Below, piece by piece: positions 8,776-16,533 of a DNA stretch of 64,000 bases (position 1 is its first letter; each line of letters opens with the position of its first letter). Both the position numbers and the translations under genes were made by a program. The stretch is from ZC4RG30 sp046047615 (GTDB taxonomy: Bacteria; Pseudomonadota; Gammaproteobacteria; Steroidobacterales; Steroidobacteraceae). The DNA lies in the NCBI GenBank assembly GCA_046047615.1, contig JBJOHO010000006.1, positions 62,001 through 126,000 of the forward strand, written 5' to 3'. The notes under the pieces were generated by a model. That model did not search any database. It saw only the letters and a list, made by a program, of their open reading frames with translations, and was not told the DNA's origin.

Positions 8776-9840
8776 ATGCGCGTCATTGATCGGTACATCA
8801 TCACCACGGTTCTCGCCGCCGTCGCCCTCGTGGGCGCCGTGTTGCTGGTGCTGGTGGGACTGTTCCTGTTCATCTCCGAGCAGGGTGACCTTGGTGGCCG
8901 CTACGACACGCTGGCGGCGCTCCGGTACGTGGCCCTGAACCTGCCGGACCAGGCCATGCGCTTCCTGCCCGTGTTCGCCATGATCGGCAGCCTGGTCGGA
9001 CTGGGACTGTTGGCGGGCGGCAGCGAACTCACGGCGATGCGTGCAGCCGGCGTGTCGATCCTGCGCATCGGCCGCGCCGTTTCGATGGCCGGCCTGCTGC
9101 TGGCGCTCCTGGCATGGGTCGTGGGTGAATATGCGGCGCCCGCGATGACCCAGGCCGCCAATGAAGCCAAGGCCCGGGCGCGCACCGAGGGGGTCAGCCT
9201 CGCCGGGCGCGGTGGGGCCTGGGTGCGCGACGGTCAGCTGCTGCTCAACATCCGCCAGCAGCGCGGCCAGGATCTGGGCGGCGTGCGTGTCTTCGAGCTG
9301 GCGCCGGAAGGCGGTCTCAGCGCGGTGATCGAGGCCGAGGGTGCCCGGCCACGGTCCGAGGGCGGCTGGTGGCTGGAACGTGCCGCGGCGTCGCGCTTCA
9401 GCGGGGAGGGCGTGGCGCGCGAGCGTTCCGGCGAGCCGGTCGCCTTGCGCACGCGCGTGGGCACCGAGGTGCTGGCCATCGCCACGGCAGATCCGCGCCA
9501 GATGCCTGTGCGTTCGCTGCTCGCCTTGCGCGCCCATCTCGAGGCCAATGGCCAGGACACGCGCCGCCACGATTTCACCCTGTGGTCACGGCTGTCGCGC
9601 ATTGCAGCGGTGTTCCTCGCAATCCTGCTGGGGCTGCCGTTCGTGTTCGGCTCGCTGCGCAGCGCGGGCACTGGCGCGCGTGCGACGCTGGGTCTGGTGA
9701 TCGGCCTGGCGTGGTACATGCTGCAGCGGATGGTGGAAAGCGGCACATTGGCTTTCGGCCTGCCACCTTTCTGGCTGGCATGGCTGCCGACGCTGTTGCT
9801 GGCGGCGGCTGTCGGCGGGCTGACCGCCCGCCTGCGCTAG
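8776..9840 (+). CDS. lptG: LPS export ABC transporter permease LptG
   Basis: A 354-residue permease of the YjgP/YjgQ family, part of the LptBFG complex that extracts lipopolysaccharide from the inner membrane. It opens MRVIDRYIITTVLAAV (LptG-like), with LPDQAMRFLPVFAMIGSLVGLG and SELTAMRAAGVSILRIG forming the coupling-helix region. A periplasmic jellyroll follows (about residues 130-270), and then three C-terminal membrane segments. The ATG at 8776 gives the best family fit. The usual lptF-lptG pair is reduced to one gene: upstream is pepA on the other strand, and downstream is glrR, convergent. The sequence resembles LptG more than LptF, so LptF must be elsewhere if it exists. Confidence 0.88.
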   Translation: MRVIDRYIITTVLAAVALVGAVLLVLVGLFLFISEQGDLGGRYDTLAALRYVALNLPDQAMRFLPVFAMIGSLVGLGLLAGGSELTAMRAAGVSILRIGRAVSMAGLLLALLAWVVGEYAAPAMTQAANEAKARARTEGVSLAGRGGAWVRDGQLLLNIRQQRGQDLGGVRVFELAPEGGLSAVIEAEGARPRSEGGWWLERAAASRFSGEGVARERSGEPVALRTRVGTEVLAIATADPRQMPVRSLLALRAHLEANGQDTRRHDFTLWSRLSRIAAVFLAILLGLPFVFGSLRSAGTGARATLGLVIGLAWYMLQRMVESGTLAFGLPPFWLAWLPTLLLAAAVGGLTARLR

Positions 9841-9851
9841 CGTGGTTGCGA

Positions 9852-11207
9852 TCAGCGGCCCTGGCGTGACTTGAAATCGTCGGGCACCAGTTGGTGCCTG
9901 CCCAGCAGCTTGTAGAAGTCCGTGCGGTTGCGGCGTGCCAGGCGCGCCGCCTGGCTGACATTGCCGGCCGTGACCTGCAGCAGCTGCGACAGGTAGCTGC
10001 GTGTGAAATCCTCGCGGGCCTCGTCATAGGACTGCAGGCGGCCGGCCGCGCTGCCCAGCGACTGCTGGACCAGCTCGGGCGGCATGACCGGCGTCTGCGC
10101 CATGGCCACGTTCTGGTGCACCAGGTTCTGCAACTGCCGCACGTTCCCGGGCCATTCCGCAGCGGAGAGCAGTTCCAGCGCCTCGGGCGCGTAGCTGTGC
10201 TGCCCTTGGCCCGCCGCCGCCGTCTGCGCAAGGAAGTGCGCGACCAGCACGGGGATGTCCTCGCGCCGCCGTGCCAGCGTCGGCAGTTCGATCTGCACCA
10301 TGTTCAGCCGGTACAGCAGGTCGTCGCGGAATTCGCCGAGCGCGACGCGCTGGGGCAGGTCCGGGGGGCCGGAACTGATCACGCGGACATCGACGGCCAC
10401 GGGCGGACCGCCGCCCAGGGGCCGCACGACCCGCTCCTGCAGGCACCGCAACAACTTCTGCTGCAACCGTGCGGGCAGTTCGTCGATATCGGCCAGCAGC
10501 ACGGTGCCGCCATCGTTGCGCTCGAAAGCGCCGCGCTGGGCATCCTCGGCACCGGGCAGGGCGCCAGCAGCGTGGCCGAACAGTTCACTGTCGAGTTCAT
10601 CTTCGCTGCCGGCGACGCAACTGACGACGCCGAAAGGTTTGTGCCGGCGGGCACTGGCCTTGTGGATGGCCTCGGCCAGCAGCTTGCGGCCGGTGCCACC
10701 CTCACCCGTGACCAGGACCTGCGCGTCGGTCGCTGCCGTCATGTGCGCCTGCGACAGGCGCTCTTCCATGATTGCACTGCGGGAGACGATGCCGCTGCGC
10801 CATTCCGCAGTCTGGTCGGAGAAGCCGGAGATCCTGAGTGCGCGCTGGATCTGTTCCAGCAGTTCCTGCTTCTCCACCGGTTTGGTGAGGAAGCCGAAGG
10901 CGCCCCGCTGCGTGGCCTGAACCGCATCCGGGATCGTGCCGTGCGCGGTCAGCATGATGACCTTCAAGCCAGGCCAGCGCTGTTGCAGTTCCTTCAGGAG
11001 CCCGATGCCGTCCATCGGTTCCATGCGCAGGTCGGTGATGACCAGGTCGGGGCGGAAGCGGCTGGCAGCCGCCAGTGCCTGCGGGCCACCCTCGACGGCC
11101 TCGACGTCGTGACCTTCCGCACGCAGGCGTATGGTCAGCAGGCGCAGGAGGCCCGGGTCATCGTCGACGACCAGAATGCGCGCTTTGCGGGCAGTGCTGT
11201 GATTCAC
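9852..11207 (-). CDS. glrR: GlrR-like NtrC-family response regulator with degenerate AAA+ domain
   Basis: Response regulator (451 residues) with receiver, AAA+ and Fis-type HTH domains. The receiver keeps Asp59 and Lys109. The central domain aligns with sigma-54 activators but has lost key residues. Walker A reads GEGGTGRKLL (Arg174 where Lys is expected), the GAFTGA loop reads GALPGA (215-220), Walker B reads GTVLLADIDEL (Ala239-Asp240 for Asp-Glu), and sensor I is altered (VRVISSGPPDL). The arginine-finger region FRDDLLYRLNM and the C-terminal HTH (GNVSQAARLARRNRTDFYKLL) remain. The start is GTG 11207, overlapping the qseG-like stop (GTGA). It is the natural partner of the GlrK-like kinase two genes upstream. 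Classic GlrR activates sigma-54 promoters; this protein probably does not. Confidence 0.88.
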   Translation of the reverse strand: MNHSTARKARILVVDDDPGLLRLLTIRLRAEGHDVEAVEGGPQALAAASRFRPDLVITDLRMEPMDGIGLLKELQQRWPGLKVIMLTAHGTIPDAVQATQRGAFGFLTKPVEKQELLEQIQRALRISGFSDQTAEWRSGIVSRSAIMEERLSQAHMTAATDAQVLVTGEGGTGRKLLAEAIHKASARRHKPFGVVSCVAGSEDELDSELFGHAAGALPGAEDAQRGAFERNDGGTVLLADIDELPARLQQKLLRCLQERVVRPLGGGPPVAVDVRVISSGPPDLPQRVALGEFRDDLLYRLNMVQIELPTLARRREDIPVLVAHFLAQTAAAGQGQHSYAPEALELLSAAEWPGNVRQLQNLVHQNVAMAQTPVMPPELVQQSLGSAAGRLQSYDEAREDFTRSYLSQLLQVTAGNVSQAARLARRNRTDFYKLLGRHQLVPDDFKSRQGR

Positions 11208-11857
11208 GGCTTGCGTCCTTCGGCGGGTGCGGGGCGGGGGCTGGCGCCACGCTCGATGCTCGCGATCGCCTCGAGCTTGGCGCGCGCTTCCTCCAAGGCT
11301 TTGCGTAGCTTAGCCACTTCGTCCTGCTCCGCCCGCAGTCGCCGTGCGGCGACAGCCGCTGCAGAAACCGCGGCTTCACGCTCGGCCTGCAGTGCTGCCT
11401 GCTGCTTCAATCCCTGGCCTGTGTCACGCGCTTCCCGCTCCAGTTGCTGCTGCTCGACCAGGGCGAGCGCACGCTCCGCGGCGCTGAGCTGTTCCGGCGC
11501 AGCCAGTGCCTCCAGCAGCCGCTGACGGGCTTGGCCGGCATCACGACCGGCGTGTCCCGGCACGGCGAGCAGCATGCCGTAGCGCAAGGCCGCGGCGGGA
11601 CGCTGGCCGGCCGACCAGTCCTGACGGGCGGCAGCGAGTATCTCCGCCTGCTCCGCAGGGCTGCCCAGAGCAAGCCGCTGGCGTGCCTCAAGAAGACGGA
11701 CCAGCGAGGCAGCCGCCTGAGCGGCGTCAGCCTGCGCGCCGCGTGTGGCAGCACGGGGCAACCGCAGCTCGCCCAAGGCCTGGCAGCCCCCCAGAGCGCA
11801 CAACAGTGCGGCAAGCACCGGCAGGCGCCAGTGGCAGCGGCCGCGGTCAGGCGGCAT
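11204..11857 (-). CDS. QseG-like lipoprotein with coiled coil
   Basis: Predicted lipoprotein of 217 residues. From the ATG at 11857 it reads MPPDRGRCHWRLPVLAALLCALGGCQALG, an export signal with lipobox LGGC (Cys about residue 25). The rest is Ala/Gln/Leu/Arg-rich and helical. Residues about 130-200 (EQQQLEREARDTGQGLKQQ, RRLRAEQDEVAKLRKALEEA) look like a coiled coil. It overlaps the kinase gene by 11 bp and glrR by 4 bp. A lipoprotein at this place in glrK-qseG-glrR operons is QseG/YfhG, which in E. coli binds and stimulates the kinase. The call rests on position and architecture, not on sequence identity. Confidence 0.7.
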   Translation of the reverse strand: MPPDRGRCHWRLPVLAALLCALGGCQALGELRLPRAATRGAQADAAQAAASLVRLLEARQRLALGSPAEQAEILAAARQDWSAGQRPAAALRYGMLLAVPGHAGRDAGQARQRLLEALAAPEQLSAAERALALVEQQQLEREARDTGQGLKQQAALQAEREAAVSAAAVAARRLRAEQDEVAKLRKALEEARAKLEAIASIERGASPRPAPAEGRKP

Positions 11858-13364
11858 CACGGTTGGCCTCCTCGATCCCGGCCTGACTGACATCAGGCAT
11901 CGGCAGGCGGATGCGGAAGTGGGCACCGGCACATTCACCATCGACGATCTCCACGCGGCCACCGTGAAGGTTGACGAACTCCAGCACCACCGACAGTCCG
12001 ATGCCCGTGCCCTTCACATGGCCGTGCGCCGCCTTGCCGGTGTAGAACGCCTCGAAGACCTGTGCGCGTTCTGCCGGCGGAATGCCGGGCCCGCTGTCGC
12101 CGACTTCCAGCAGCAGTTGGCTGCCGTCGACGTGCGCCCGCACCAGGATGTCGCCCGCCCGGGGCGAATACTTGATCGCGTTCGACAGCAGGTTGTCGAG
12201 GATCAGCCGCAGCTTGCCGCGGTCCGCCTGGACCACCAGGTCCTCGACCTGGACGTCGAGGCGGATGCGCTGGGCCAGCAGCGTCAGTTGCTGGCTCTCG
12301 ATGACCTGCCGGATCAACGGCCGCAGGCGGAACCGGCTGGTCTCGATCGCCACCCCACTGTTCTGCCAGGCGCTGTAGCTGAGCAGGTTCTCGATCAGGC
12401 GCTGCAGCCGGATGCCATTGTCACGCAGGATCCCGATCACTTCGCGCTGCCCTGCATCGAGCACACCCAGTGCGCCGTCCATCATCAGTTCCGTGCCTTC
12501 GCGGATGTTGGCCAACGGCGTCTTGAGTTCGTGCGACATGTGGCGCAGGAAGCGGTTGCGCTCCTGCGTGAGTTCCTGCAGGCGCTGGCGCAGCCACTCC
12601 AGTTGCCGGCCCAGGCGTTGCAGGTCCACAGGCCCGTCGACGCGGATCGGCCGCGTCAGGGCGCCCCGTCCCAGTTCGTCGATGGCGCGGTCGATCTGCC
12701 GCAGCGGCCGGCCCAGGCTGAGAGAGAAACCGATGATCGCCACCACGGTGAGCGGCAGCAGCAGTGTCGTGCCCCAGAACATGAAGCGCTGCACCCCGGC
12801 CGTGCGCGCCTGCAGTGCACCGACGGCTGCGTCGATCTGCACGTTGTTGTGCCGTGAGACCTCGGCGGCCGCGGCGGGCAGCCCGCCGAGGGAGTCGAGT
12901 GCTGCCGCGAAATCCGGCTGCCCACCGTGCGCCACCAGTACCTGGCGTGCTGCCGCGCTGCGCAAGTGCTCCAGCGCCTGCAGGCTGTCCTGTGCAGGGC
13001 CGTCCGGCATCAGGTCCGCCAGGCTGCGGATCGTGGCCTGGAGGCGTTCGTCCTGGAGGCGCCAAGTGTCGCGCAGACCGGGTTGCTCAAGGATCTGGTA
13101 GACCCGCAGGCTGCGTTCCAGCGCCGCTGACTGCGTCGCCAGTTCCTGCGTGAGGCGGGTGCTGCGCACGCCATCGAGCACCAGCCGCTCGCTCGTGTCC
13201 GCCAGGTCCCGCAGCTGTACCGCGGCCACCACCAGCGCGATGAGCAAGGGCAGTGCGATCAGGGCAAGGCCGGCCAGCAGTCTGGCGCGCAGCGAGCGGA
13301 TCCCCGGCCAGTGCGCTGGCCAGGGTCCGCGGGGTGTCACGTGGTCTTCCGGTGCTTCGTTCAC
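11847..13364 (-). CDS. glrK: GlrK/QseE-like sensor histidine kinase
   Basis: Membrane histidine kinase, 505 residues, predicted to phosphorylate the GlrR-like regulator. Two membrane segments (about 26-50 and 194-216) bound a helical periplasmic sensor domain. A HAMP segment follows (GRPLRQIDRAIDELGRG), then the phospho-acceptor His278 in HMSHELKTPLANIREGTE. The ATP-binding N box is DNLLSNAIKYS, with later boxes GDSGPGIP and GTGIGLSVV. All catalytic boxes are intact. The start is GTG 13364, overlapping the galE stop in a GTGA. The kinase being intact while the regulator's ATPase is not suggests that signalling by phosphorylation is still used. Confidence 0.92.
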   Translation of the reverse strand: MNEAPEDHVTPRGPWPAHWPGIRSLRARLLAGLALIALPLLIALVVAAVQLRDLADTSERLVLDGVRSTRLTQELATQSAALERSLRVYQILEQPGLRDTWRLQDERLQATIRSLADLMPDGPAQDSLQALEHLRSAAARQVLVAHGGQPDFAAALDSLGGLPAAAAEVSRHNNVQIDAAVGALQARTAGVQRFMFWGTTLLLPLTVVAIIGFSLSLGRPLRQIDRAIDELGRGALTRPIRVDGPVDLQRLGRQLEWLRQRLQELTQERNRFLRHMSHELKTPLANIREGTELMMDGALGVLDAGQREVIGILRDNGIRLQRLIENLLSYSAWQNSGVAIETSRFRLRPLIRQVIESQQLTLLAQRIRLDVQVEDLVVQADRGKLRLILDNLLSNAIKYSPRAGDILVRAHVDGSQLLLEVGDSGPGIPPAERAQVFEAFYTGKAAHGHVKGTGIGLSVVLEFVNLHGGRVEIVDGECAGAHFRIRLPMPDVSQAGIEEANRDAA

Positions 13365-14362
13365 CAGGGAGCGGCGGCGAGCTTGCGTTCCCAGCGCAGC
13401 GAGCTGGCAACAATGCCATCGAGGTCGTCGAGCCGCGGCTGCCAGCCCAGGACACTCCGGATCCGGTCGGCCTTGGCAACCAGTTCCGGCGGATCTCCGG
13501 CACGGCGCGGCTCCTCGCGCACCACCAGCGGCACACCGCCGACGCGCTGCACGCTGTCCAGCACCTCGCGCACGCTGTAGCCATGGCCATAGCCGCAGTT
13601 GAGCAGTTCCGAACGTCCACCCTCGCGCAGGTAGTCCACAGCGTGCAGGTGCGCCGCTGCCAGATCACTGACGTGGATGTAGTCGCGCACGCCGGTGCCG
13701 TCACGGGTCGGGTAGTCGGTGCCGAACACGGAAACGTGGCTGCGACGGCCCACACTCGCTTCGCAGGCGACCTTGACCAGCAGGGTGGCCTTGCGCGTCG
13801 ACTGCCCGATGCGACCTTCCGGATCCGACCCGGCCACGTTGAAGTAGCGGAGCACCACATGCCGCAGGTCGGTGGCCGCCGACAGGTCGCGCAGCATCCA
13901 TTCGGACATCAGCTTCGACGTGCCGTAGGGGTTGATCGGTTGTGTCGGGGATTCTTCGGCGGCGACACCGCTGGCAGGGATGCCGTAGACCGCAGCGGTG
14001 GAGGAAAACACGACGTTCCCGACACCGGCACGCTGGCAGGCTTCGAGCAGGCTGCGCGTCTGGCAGGTGTTGTTGCCATAGTACTTCAGCGGATCACTGA
14101 CCGATTCGGGCACGATGGTGTGCGCCGCGAAATGGATCACCGCGTCGACGTGGTGTTCCGCAAGCAGGCGGGTCACCAGCAGTGTGTCGCCGACGTCGCC
14201 TTGCACGAAGGGGACGTCGCCCAGTGCCTGGCTGAAGCCGGTCGAGAGGTTGTCCAGCACGACGACATTGTCGCCCCGCTCGCGCAATTGCAGGACCGTG
14301 TGGCTGCCGATGTAGCCGGCGCCGCCTGTCACAAGGATCGTCTGCTTCTGGGAACGGGTCAC
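13361..14362 (-). CDS. galE: UDP-glucose 4-epimerase
   Basis: Extended short-chain dehydrogenase (333 residues) interconverting UDP-glucose and UDP-galactose, for surface polysaccharide or galactose use. The Rossmann NAD motif is GGAGYIGSH, the catalytic residues are Ser/Thr in SSTAAVYG and Tyr146-x3-Lys150 (YGTSK), and the substrate region is VLRYFNVAGSDPEG. The start is GTG 14362 (MTRSQKQTILV...); the open frame extends further upstream but only with non-homologous sequence. It is the first gene of galE-glrK-qseG-glrR, with a 4-bp overlap into glrK. The link between GalE and this kinase is unusual and may tie envelope sugar supply to envelope sensing. Confidence 0.93.
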   Translation of the reverse strand: MTRSQKQTILVTGGAGYIGSHTVLQLRERGDNVVVLDNLSTGFSQALGDVPFVQGDVGDTLLVTRLLAEHHVDAVIHFAAHTIVPESVSDPLKYYGNNTCQTRSLLEACQRAGVGNVVFSSTAAVYGIPASGVAAEESPTQPINPYGTSKLMSEWMLRDLSAATDLRHVVLRYFNVAGSDPEGRIGQSTRKATLLVKVACEASVGRRSHVSVFGTDYPTRDGTGVRDYIHVSDLAAAHLHAVDYLREGGRSELLNCGYGHGYSVREVLDSVQRVGGVPLVVREEPRRAGDPPELVAKADRIRSVLGWQPRLDDLDGIVASSLRWERKLAAAPW

Positions 14363-14537
14363 GATGTCGTCGCCGCCTGCCGGGAAGGGATGGTGTCGAG
14401 GATGATAAACCGGCCCGCCCGGGTGCCACGTTGCAACGGCGCCACGGGCCTGCATTTGTGTTAACGGCGCCGCGGAATCGCGCTTGCGGCGGAATCGCCG
14501 GTTGACGCTCGGGCATACCGGCGGCACCGTCCTGCGG

Positions 14538-15008
14538 ATGAGCACTTCCCTGAAGTTTTCCGGCGCCGCAGCGGCTGCGGTGGCGCTTGTGGCTTGCGCC
14601 GACCCGGCGCCGGAGGCCGCCCCAGCCGCCCCGGCGATCCCTGCCGCGGAGACAGCGGCTCCCGCGGGCTGGGTTGCCGCCGTATCGACCGGGCAGGGCA
14701 TCGCCTCGACGCGGCTGCAGTTCGAGGTCCCCAAGGCACCACGGACCGGCGGGTTCGTCGCGGTGAAGCTGCGCTGGAGCGCGCCCGCAGGCAAGGCGGA
14801 GTCACGCTGGCAGCTGGCCGCCGAGGGCGCGCTGCAGCGTGGGGCCGCACCCTCGTCGCTGCGGGTGCCCGCGCTGCAGGGCACCATGGTGCATGAGGTC
14901 ACCGTCCAGCTCCGCGCCGAAAGCACGGGGTTCGGTGAACTGATCCTGCAACCTGAGGACGTCAGCAGCGGGTCCGGCTGGTCCGTCCCCGTGTGGGTGG
15001 CGCCGTAG
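14538..15008 (+). CDS. Putative lipoprotein, unknown function
   Basis: I do not recognise this 156-residue protein. From the ATG at 14538 it has a short positively charged start, a hydrophobic stretch and a lipobox (AVALVACADP, Cys about 19), so export and lipidation are likely. An Ala/Pro-rich linker (about 20-45) leads to a compact domain with alternating hydrophobic strands (VTVQLRAESTGFGELILQP). It is transcribed away from galE and converges on the small membrane protein genes. An in-frame ATG 54 bp upstream would put extra charged residues before the signal, so the downstream start is better. Confidence 0.6.
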   Translation: MSTSLKFSGAAAAAVALVACADPAPEAAPAAPAIPAAETAAPAGWVAAVSTGQGIASTRLQFEVPKAPRTGGFVAVKLRWSAPAGKAESRWQLAAEGALQRGAAPSSLRVPALQGTMVHEVTVQLRAESTGFGELILQPEDVSSGSGWSVPVWVAP

Positions 15009-15041
15009 CCGCAAGGCGCGGCCACGGCGCAGGTCGCAGGA

Positions 15042-15518
15042 TCAGGTGAAACCGATCCAGCGCCCCGTCCCGATCACGCCCGTCCACAGCAGCAATGAGG
15101 CAGCGCCGGCGAAACGGGCTGCACCGCTGGGCGTGCCGTCGTCCCATTCAGCGACATTGCGGAACGTGACCCGCTGGTACCAGGCCATGTTGAGCCCGGC
15201 CAACAGCAGCAGCACCATCTTGGCCCGGAATGGCCCGTTGTCGTAGTAGTTCACGGCGTTGGCCGCGAACATCAGCAGGCCGGTGAGCAAGGCCCCGCCA
15301 AAGGCCACCCAGGTGACCGGCAGCAGCGCATCGCTGACCTGCGTCACGCGCAACTGCCGCGACGCCAGGCCCAGCAGCCGCAGGTCGACAATGAAGATGC
15401 TGCCCGCGACCAGCGCCAGGAACACCACGTGGGCGGATTCCACCTGCGGGAACCAGTTCTCACTGATGGCGAGGGCGAAGGGCGTGTCTTGCAGCCAGAC
15501 GCAGAAGTTCTCGAGCAT
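15042..15518 (-). CDS. Small multi-pass membrane protein, DUF6644-like (copy A)
   Basis: A 158-residue membrane protein of unknown function. It starts MLENFCVWLQDTPFALAISEN and has about four hydrophobic segments (VVFLALVAGSIFIVDLRLLG, LLPVTWVAFGGALLTGLLMF, KMVLLLLAGLNMAW, GAASLLLWTGVIGTGRWIGF). It is clearly related to the gene 10 bp upstream: both open with a W-L-x-x-TPF motif, share a segment after a conserved His near residue 30 (SAHVVFLA / TVHILALA), and end G-R-x-I. The family resembles what databases call DUF6644; that name is from memory. The two probably form one operon and perhaps a heterodimer. Confidence 0.6.
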   Translation of the reverse strand: MLENFCVWLQDTPFALAISENWFPQVESAHVVFLALVAGSIFIVDLRLLGLASRQLRVTQVSDALLPVTWVAFGGALLTGLLMFAANAVNYYDNGPFRAKMVLLLLAGLNMAWYQRVTFRNVAEWDDGTPSGAARFAGAASLLLWTGVIGTGRWIGFT

Positions 15519-15528
15519 GACGCGCTCC

Positions 15529-16008
15529 TCAGTAAGTGGCTTCGGTGTAGGCGATCAGGCGGCCGGCGACGATGATGGTCGTCCACAGGCCGATCGACAC
15601 GACGGCCAGCACGGCCTGGAGGGCACCGGGAGGACGATCACGGCGCAGGTGCGACTGCAGCACGAGCGTGACCAGCACGACGGCCACCAGGCACAGCATC
15701 TTGAGGTTGAAGGCCGGATTGCCCAAGGTGCGGCCGGGCTCGGCGGTGATCAGCAGGGCACCGCTGAGCGCCAGCAGCAGCAGCGCCAGCCAGATCGGCC
15801 GCGAGAAGCGCGTCGCCACCGAGGCCACCTTCTCCATCGCCAGACCACGACCAAAGACGCGCAGCGCCATCACCATGGCAGATGCGAACAGCACCGCCAG
15901 GGCGAGGATATGGACGGTCTGCAGGCCCGGGATCATCCACATCGTCGATTGGATGACCTGGCTGAAAGGCGTTCCCGACAGCCATTCGCTGAATTCGATC
16001 AGTGTCAT
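15529..16008 (-). CDS. Small multi-pass membrane protein, DUF6644-like (copy B)
   Basis: A 159-residue paralogue of the preceding membrane protein, starting at the ATG at 16008 (MTLIEFSEWLSGTPFSQVIQS). Four hydrophobic segments are evident (TVHILALAVLFASAMVMALR, PIWLALLLLALSGALLITAEP, MLCLVAVVLVTLVLQS, ALQAVLAVVSIGLWTTIIVAGRLI). The frame stays open upstream, but that stretch reads antisense to the divergent gene and has no membrane-protein character. It is divergent from the DUF6152-like gene across 120 bp, so both sides may share a control region. Function unknown; a redox-linked or solute-related membrane role is possible but not shown. Confidence 0.6.
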   Translation of the reverse strand: MTLIEFSEWLSGTPFSQVIQSTMWMIPGLQTVHILALAVLFASAMVMALRVFGRGLAMEKVASVATRFSRPIWLALLLLALSGALLITAEPGRTLGNPAFNLKMLCLVAVVLVTLVLQSHLRRDRPPGALQAVLAVVSIGLWTTIIVAGRLIAYTEATY

Positions 16009-16128
16009 GTTTCCCCCTCTCTGTCGCGCCCCGCGGCAATTGCGGATGCGCTTGTTTTTCCCGCAGCAGTATAGTGGCCTTGCCCGACAAGGGGCGATAA
16101 GCACTGGCCGCAGAGCCCGGAGGATATC

Positions 16129-16533
16129 TTGTACGATCGTCCAAGAGCTAGCATTGCGTGCGCAACCTTGCTTGCGCTGGGAGGTCTGGGCGTCGCCCAG
16201 GCGCATCATTCCTTTGCCGTCTTCTTCGACGATGCACGCATGGTCACCGTCAAGGGTCGGGTGGATGAATTCCTGTTCCGCAATCCGCACGGCATCATCA
16301 AGTTCACGGTGACGATGCCTGATGGCAGCAACGCGACCTGGCGCGCGGAGTCCAATTCGCCCTCCATCCTGGAGCGTCGCGGCTGGAATCGCGACAGCCT
16401 GAAGCCGGGCGAAGTCATCGAAGTCGAGGGCTGGCCTGCGCGCGACGGCAGCAACTACATGCGCATGCGCAAGGTCACGCGTGCCGATGGCGCGGCGGTA
16501 GGCATTCCCTTCGAGCAGGCGGACCAGAAATGA
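16129..16533 (+). CDS. Small secreted DUF6152-like protein
   Basis: A 134-residue predicted periplasmic protein. The start is taken at TTG 16129, preceded by GGAGG at 16119-16123 with 5-nt spacing; no ATG precedes the signal sequence. The Sec signal (ACATLLALGGLGVAQA) is followed at once by HHSFAVFFDDARMVTVKGRV. This HHSFA opening with a small OB-like beta domain (VKGRVDEFLFRNPHGIIKF, GEVIEVEGWPARDGSNYMRM) is what I remember of DUF6152. It overlaps the next gene by 4 bp (ATGA). Conserved histidines right after signal cleavage could bind a metal, but this is inference. Confidence 0.6.
   Translation: MYDRPRASIACATLLALGGLGVAQAHHSFAVFFDDARMVTVKGRVDEFLFRNPHGIIKFTVTMPDGSNATWRAESNSPSILERRGWNRDSLKPGEVIEVEGWPARDGSNYMRMRKVTRADGAAVGIPFEQADQK

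Noticed and set aside
14363..15025. N-terminal extension of galE to an upstream ATG
   Set aside because: The extension has no similarity to GalE and runs antisense to the lipoprotein gene; the Rossmann fold begins right after GTG 14362.
16058..16080. Promoter in the DUF6644/DUF6152 gap using TATAGT at 16070-16075
   Set aside because: No -35 lies at a workable distance (12 or 24 bp only), so I did not list it as a promoter.
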